DNA from: Marivita sp. | GTDB taxonomy: Bacteria; Pseudomonadota; Alphaproteobacteria; Rhodobacterales; Rhodobacteraceae | Reading direction: 5' to 3' | DNA length: 53,038 bases | Assembly (NCBI RefSeq): GCF_020055635.1 | Contig: NZ_JAIPUT010000029.1 | Span: forward strand, 1-53,038 | Shown: in pieces, positions 51,795 to 53,038 of the stretch | Position numbering within the stretch: position 1 is the stretch's first letter | How the letters are laid out: each line of letters begins with the position of its first letter | The notes under the pieces: model-generated | What the model was told of the DNA's origin: nothing | Database searches by the model: none | Seen by the model: the letters and a program-made list of their open reading frames with translations, nothing else | Made by a program: the position numbers and the translations under genes

Positions 51795-53038
51795 ATGGGA
51801 CGCCTCAAGACCATTGCCCGCCGCACGTTTCTTGTCGGCTCGGCCGCTGTTGTCGGCGGCGTTGCCTTTGGCGTCTACACAGTGCGCAAACCGCACGAGA
51901 ACCCGCTGACCGCCGAAGCGGGTGAGGCGGTGCTGACGCCTTACGTCAAGATCACGGGGGACGGCATCACCCTGATCACGCCGCGCGCAGATTCGGGGCA
52001 GGGCGTCTATCACGTCCAAGCCGCCCTGATCGCCGAGGAACTGGATGTCGACCTTGACCAGATCAAGACCGATCCCGGCCCGCCCAGCCCCGCCTATTGG
52101 AACACCGCGCTTGCCGCCGAGGCCGCCGATTTCATGGTGCCCGCCGCAGGTATGATGCACAACATCGCCGAAGGTGCCGTGAACAGCGTGATGAAGGTCA
52201 TGGGCCTTCAGATCACCGGCGGATCGACCACCGTTCCGGATCAGTTCGACAAGCTGCGTCTGGCGGGGGCATCTGCCCGCGAGACGATCAAGGCTTTGGT
52301 GGCCGAGCGCGAAGGCGTGGCGGTGTCCGACCTGACCACCCGCGCGGGTCGCGTGATTTTACCGGATGGTCAAAAAATCCCCTACACCAGTCTCGCCACC
52401 AATTTGGCAGAGGCTGAGGTGGTGCAGGACGTCCCCCTCCGCGATCCGTCGCAATGGCGCTATATCGGCAAGCCGATGCAGCGGATCGACATGCTGGCGA
52501 AAAGCACCGGCACGCAGGATTATGGCATCGACGCAGCGGTCGGGGGCATGGTGCACGCCACCGTCCTGATGAACCCGGCACAGGGCGGCGGGATGGCAGA
52601 CTATGATGCGTCCGAAGCGCTCGCCATGCGCGGAGTGCAGGCGGTTGTTCCGATTACCGGGGGCTTGGGCATCGTCGCCGACAATACGTGGCGCGCCTTC
52701 CGCGCGGCAGAAGCTGTGCAGGTGACGTGGGAAGACCCCGCATACCCTCTCGAACAAACCGACCATTGGGCCGCGCTCGAAGCCGCCTTCACCCCCGACG
52801 CGATGGACAGCCGGAAACGCGATGATGGCGATGTGGAAACCGCACTGGGCGAGGGCGATATCCTCACCGCCGGGTACCGCGCGCCTTATCTGGCCCATGC
52901 GCCGCTGGAGCCGATCAACGCCATCGTGCGCGTCGACGACAACCGTGCCGAGGTCTGGACCGGCACGCAGATCCCGCGCTTCATTCAGGCCAATGTCAGC
53001 CGCATCACCGGCATTCCTGCGGACAACGTCACCGTACA
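51795..53038 (+). CDS. iorB: Large molybdopterin-binding subunit of the IorB type, partial
   Basis: Runs off the window; 414 codons seen of a family of about 700-750. It begins with ARRTFLVGSAAVVGG, a twin-arginine signal peptide, so the enzyme is exported folded to the periplasm. Seen: YVKITGDGITLITPRADSGQGV, GGMVHATVLMNP, and APLEPINAIVRV, typical of xanthine-dehydrogenase-family Mo-binding subunits of the IorB branch. It follows the Fe-S subunit by 2 nt. The C-terminal Mo-cofactor residues are outside the window. Confidence 0.88.
   Translation, partial: MGRLKTIARRTFLVGSAAVVGGVAFGVYTVRKPHENPLTAEAGEAVLTPYVKITGDGITLITPRADSGQGVYHVQAALIAEELDVDLDQIKTDPGPPSPAYWNTALAAEAADFMVPAAGMMHNIAEGAVNSVMKVMGLQITGGSTTVPDQFDKLRLAGASARETIKALVAEREGVAVSDLTTRAGRVILPDGQKIPYTSLATNLAEAEVVQDVPLRDPSQWRYIGKPMQRIDMLAKSTGTQDYGIDAAVGGMVHATVLMNPAQGGGMADYDASEALAMRGVQAVVPITGGLGIVADNTWRAFRAAEAVQVTWEDPAYPLEQTDHWAALEAAFTPDAMDSRKRDDGDVETALGEGDILTAGYRAPYLAHAPLEPINAIVRVDDNRAEVWTGTQIPRFIQANVSRITGIPADNVTV

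Overview
The window is a GC-rich chromosomal segment from an alphaproteobacterium, most likely Rhodobacteraceae (roseobacter group). This is inferred from the heterotetrameric sarcosine oxidase operon, the ccmI-ruvX-DUF1289 block, the carboxynorspermidine polyamine genes, a TAXI-type TRAP transporter and an NQR operon. I see no tRNA, rRNA, CRISPR array or phage module. Genes are tightly packed, many overlap by 4 nt (ATGA), and TTG starts look likely for three of them.

Layout. 1-5.7 kb: dusA, a PhyH-like dioxygenase, a short RTX-repeat protein, a secreted Cys-rich protein, then DUF1289, ruvX and ccmI on the minus strand. 5.9-11.6 kb: soxB-soxD-soxA-soxG (sarcosine oxidation) with two unannotated small ORFs inside, followed by an iron superoxide dismutase. 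12.5-17.1 kb: sulfotransferase, RarD-like transporter, LOG protein, LysM protein and HNH nuclease. 17.1-17.35 kb holds a frameshifted remnant that reads like an IS1595-family transposase. 17.4-26.8 kb: a self-contained carbohydrate island with a LacI regulator, paired operators, two TIM-barrel isomerases (one with a full D-tagatose/D-psicose 3-epimerase metal site), a Gfo/Idh/MocA dehydrogenase, an ABC importer and a cupin. 26.8-29.2 kb: carboxynorspermidine dehydrogenase and decarboxylase. 29.5-32.6 kb: TAXI TRAP transporter. 33-40.9 kb (minus): CDF efflux protein, then an operon transcribed nqrA-B-C-D-E-F-apbE-nqrM-CBS. 41-43.4 kb: a pentaheme cytochrome c divergent from nqrA, and a cation/proton antiporter. 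43.5-46.7 kb: a TPP riboswitch driving thiM-thiE-thiD and an SDR gene. 46.8-49.7 kb: an overlapping four-gene unit (renalase-like oxidoreductase, membrane methyltransferase-like protein, UbiG-like methyltransferase, DUF4149 protein). 49.9-53 kb: a DEAD-box helicase and the start of an isoquinoline 1-oxidoreductase-type molybdoenzyme that runs off the window.

The strongest candidate for something not well described is the NQR operon. Its NqrB is only 260 residues long and lacks the segment that carries the covalent-FMN motif in known NqrB proteins, while NqrA, C, D, E and F keep their family hallmarks. A periplasm-facing pentaheme cytochrome c is divergent from nqrA, and a cation antiporter, a CDF protein and a CBS protein are close by. 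A modified sodium-pumping or quinone/cytochrome-linked NQR variant is my inference; it is not shown by the sequence. The carbohydrate island, whose substrate is unknown, is the second candidate.
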